Source: Treponema sp. (lineage in GTDB: Bacteria > Spirochaetota > Spirochaetia > Treponematales > Breznakiellaceae). From it: 49,074 nucleotides of DNA. The translations under genes were made by a program, and so were the position numbers. The stretch lies in NCBI GenBank assembly GCA_031267685.1, contig JAIRYV010000050.1, forward strand, positions 1 through 49,074, read 5' to 3'. The notes below the pieces were generated by a model. The model had not been told where the DNA came from. It did not search any database and was given only the letters and a program-made list of their open reading frames with translations. Positions 48,578 to 49,074 of the stretch are shown in pieces. Every line of letters begins with the position of its first letter. Positions within the stretch are counted from its first letter, which is position 1.

Positions 48578-48793
48578 ATGGAAGGTCTAACCATAGATGA
48601 AATGGCTGAAAAACTAAGAATCTCGCCTAATACCGTCAAACAACGCCTTTTCCAAAGGGGTATCAAGCCATTTAGCAAGGCTGCCCTGTATGAACCGTCT
48701 ACCCTTGAGCAGATAAGTGATTTTGGCCCCAAGGGGTTCCAGCCAAAGGACAAACCAGAAGCCAGTGCCAGGCCAAAGAAGGCTAAAAAGTAG
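48578..48793 (+). CDS. Small HTH regulator, paralog 2
   Basis: A 71-aa protein (MEGLTIDEMAEKLRISPNTV, KQRLFQRGIKPFSKAALYEP, STLEQISDFG) with the same HTH as paralog 1 and a longer basic tail (QPKDKPEASARPKKAKK). Two ATGs lie nine and eighteen bases upstream, but the one at 48578 matches the paralog. It ends one base before the stop of the leftward gene at 48795, so the two converge. Together with promoter 2 and leader RNA 2 it forms a second copy of the switch module. Confidence 0.7.
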   Translation: MEGLTIDEMAEKLRISPNTVKQRLFQRGIKPFSKAALYEPSTLEQISDFGPKGFQPKDKPEASARPKKAKK

Positions 48794-48794
48794 C

Positions 48795-49034
48795 TCATTT
48801 TTCCCCATTGAACCTTTTCTGCAACCACTCGACCGTATCCTTCTCATTCCCGACACGGAATGGGTGGGGGTCTTCGTCTATCAAATGGACGGCCGTTATA
48901 TTTTCCGTCCCTATGGCGTTCCGGCCTATCCTGATTTTATTCCAGACCTGGCGGGGGTCACGGGTAGTAACTACAATCGTATACAGCGACCTGCTGTCCT
49001 TCGCTGTTACCCTGACTTCAACTTCTTTGTTCAT
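48795..49034 (-). CDS. Small phage early protein
   Basis: A 79-aa protein with a good AGGAGG before its ATG (MNKEVEVRVTAKDSRSLYTI, then VVTTRDPRQVWNKIRIGR, HLIDEDPHPFRVGNEKDTVEWLQKRFNGEK). It looks like a small alpha/beta protein; the family is not recognised. It follows the ssb gene by 8 bp in the same operon and converges with HTH gene 2. Confidence 0.6.
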   Translation of the reverse strand: MNKEVEVRVTAKDSRSLYTIVVTTRDPRQVWNKIRIGRNAIGTENITAVHLIDEDPHPFRVGNEKDTVEWLQKRFNGEK

Positions 49035-49042
49035 TTTCCCTC

Positions 49043-49074
49043 CTAGAACGGAATATCTTTGTCATCAGGCGGCG
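49043..49074 (-). CDS. ssb: Single-stranded DNA-binding protein, C-terminal tip only
   Basis: The last codons before the window edge read PPDDKDIPF-stop on the minus strand. The acidic DDxDIPF tip is the hallmark of bacterial SSB proteins, which bind replication and repair partners through it. The rest of the gene lies outside the window. The call rests on the tip and on the phage replication context. Confidence 0.7.
   Translation of the reverse strand, partial: PPDDKDIPF

Larger units (their letters stand above)
22119..49074. mobile_element. Prophage or capsid-forming satellite, right end outside window
   Basis: At least 27 kb of phage genes, nearly all leftward, from the att site to the window edge. 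Early and replication genes are on the right, packaging and head genes on the left, and the head-completion genes end about 90 bp from the att site. No integrase, tail, baseplate, tape measure or lysis gene is seen here. Three plus-strand genes (36111, 48135, 48578) run against the rest. Confidence 0.9.

Overview
The window looks like a chromosome segment of a spirochaete, most likely a Treponema-type organism with about 50% GC. Pointers are an AroD-AroE fusion, a Tex protein, a DUF6062 protein beside rpiA, many small lipoproteins and barrel-like outer-membrane proteins, and nicotinate salvage genes, with an integrated phage-type element on the right. The species is an inference; no rRNA or marker gene settles it.

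Bases 1-5050 are accessory and partly decayed. They hold an Rpn/PD-(D/E)XK transposase-nuclease cut by the window edge, a glycoside hydrolase family 4 remnant, an McrB-like GTPase whose coupled partner gene is truncated, an ABC transporter pair behind a palindromic operator, and a Nudix hydrolase pseudogene. Bases 5051-12525 are a leftward block of envelope proteins (a large lipoprotein, beta-barrel candidates, a TPR-type protein, two paralogous small lipoproteins), followed by an OmpR-type two-component system. Three TTAACA repeats with an 11-bp period lie between the kinase and the barrel-protein gene, as in Bacillus PhoP boxes. A 24-bp tandem array of about 15 units (12609-12955), each with a small dyad, separates this block from tex.

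Bases 13034-22107 are ordinary rightward housekeeping: tex, tRNA-His(GTG), aroDE, rpiA, a DUF6062 gene, pncA and pncB, with one leftward membrane protein. Several promoters here are TTGnnn-17-TAnnnT and lie so close to the start codon that the mRNAs should be leaderless or nearly so.

From 22119 to the right edge lies a prophage or phage-satellite element. Its left end is a 3'-terminal piece of tRNA-Gly(CCC), the expected attachment site. Read leftward (its direction of transcription), it carries the end of ssb, small early genes, a DUF3560 gene, a candidate recombination gene, an SbcD-SbcC fusion, DUF5131 and ASCH proteins, replication-type proteins, a ParB-methyltransferase fusion, terS, HNH, terL, portal, a Mu-F-like head protein fused to an ADP-ribosyltransferase, an ADP-ribosylglycohydrolase, a CdiA-like nuclease, prohead protease with nested scaffold, cement protein, major capsid and head-completion genes. 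It then stops at the att site without any tail or lysis gene in view. This is either a phage whose attP splits the late operon or a capsid-forming satellite.

The most striking signals are RNA-level. A complete type I hammerhead ribozyme lies between two early genes (45969-46043). At 47880-48793 there are two tandem regulatory modules. Each has a small HTH gene on the plus strand and, divergent to it, a consensus sigma70 promoter feeding a leader RNA. The two leaders share one architecture: a hairpin with a 10-nt loop, then an intrinsic terminator with an 8-nt loop. In each, the loops are perfectly complementary over 7 nt in the same register although their sequences differ. This is covariation evidence for an apparently undescribed kissing-loop attenuator. 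A third promoter-plus-terminator leader precedes the capsid operon.
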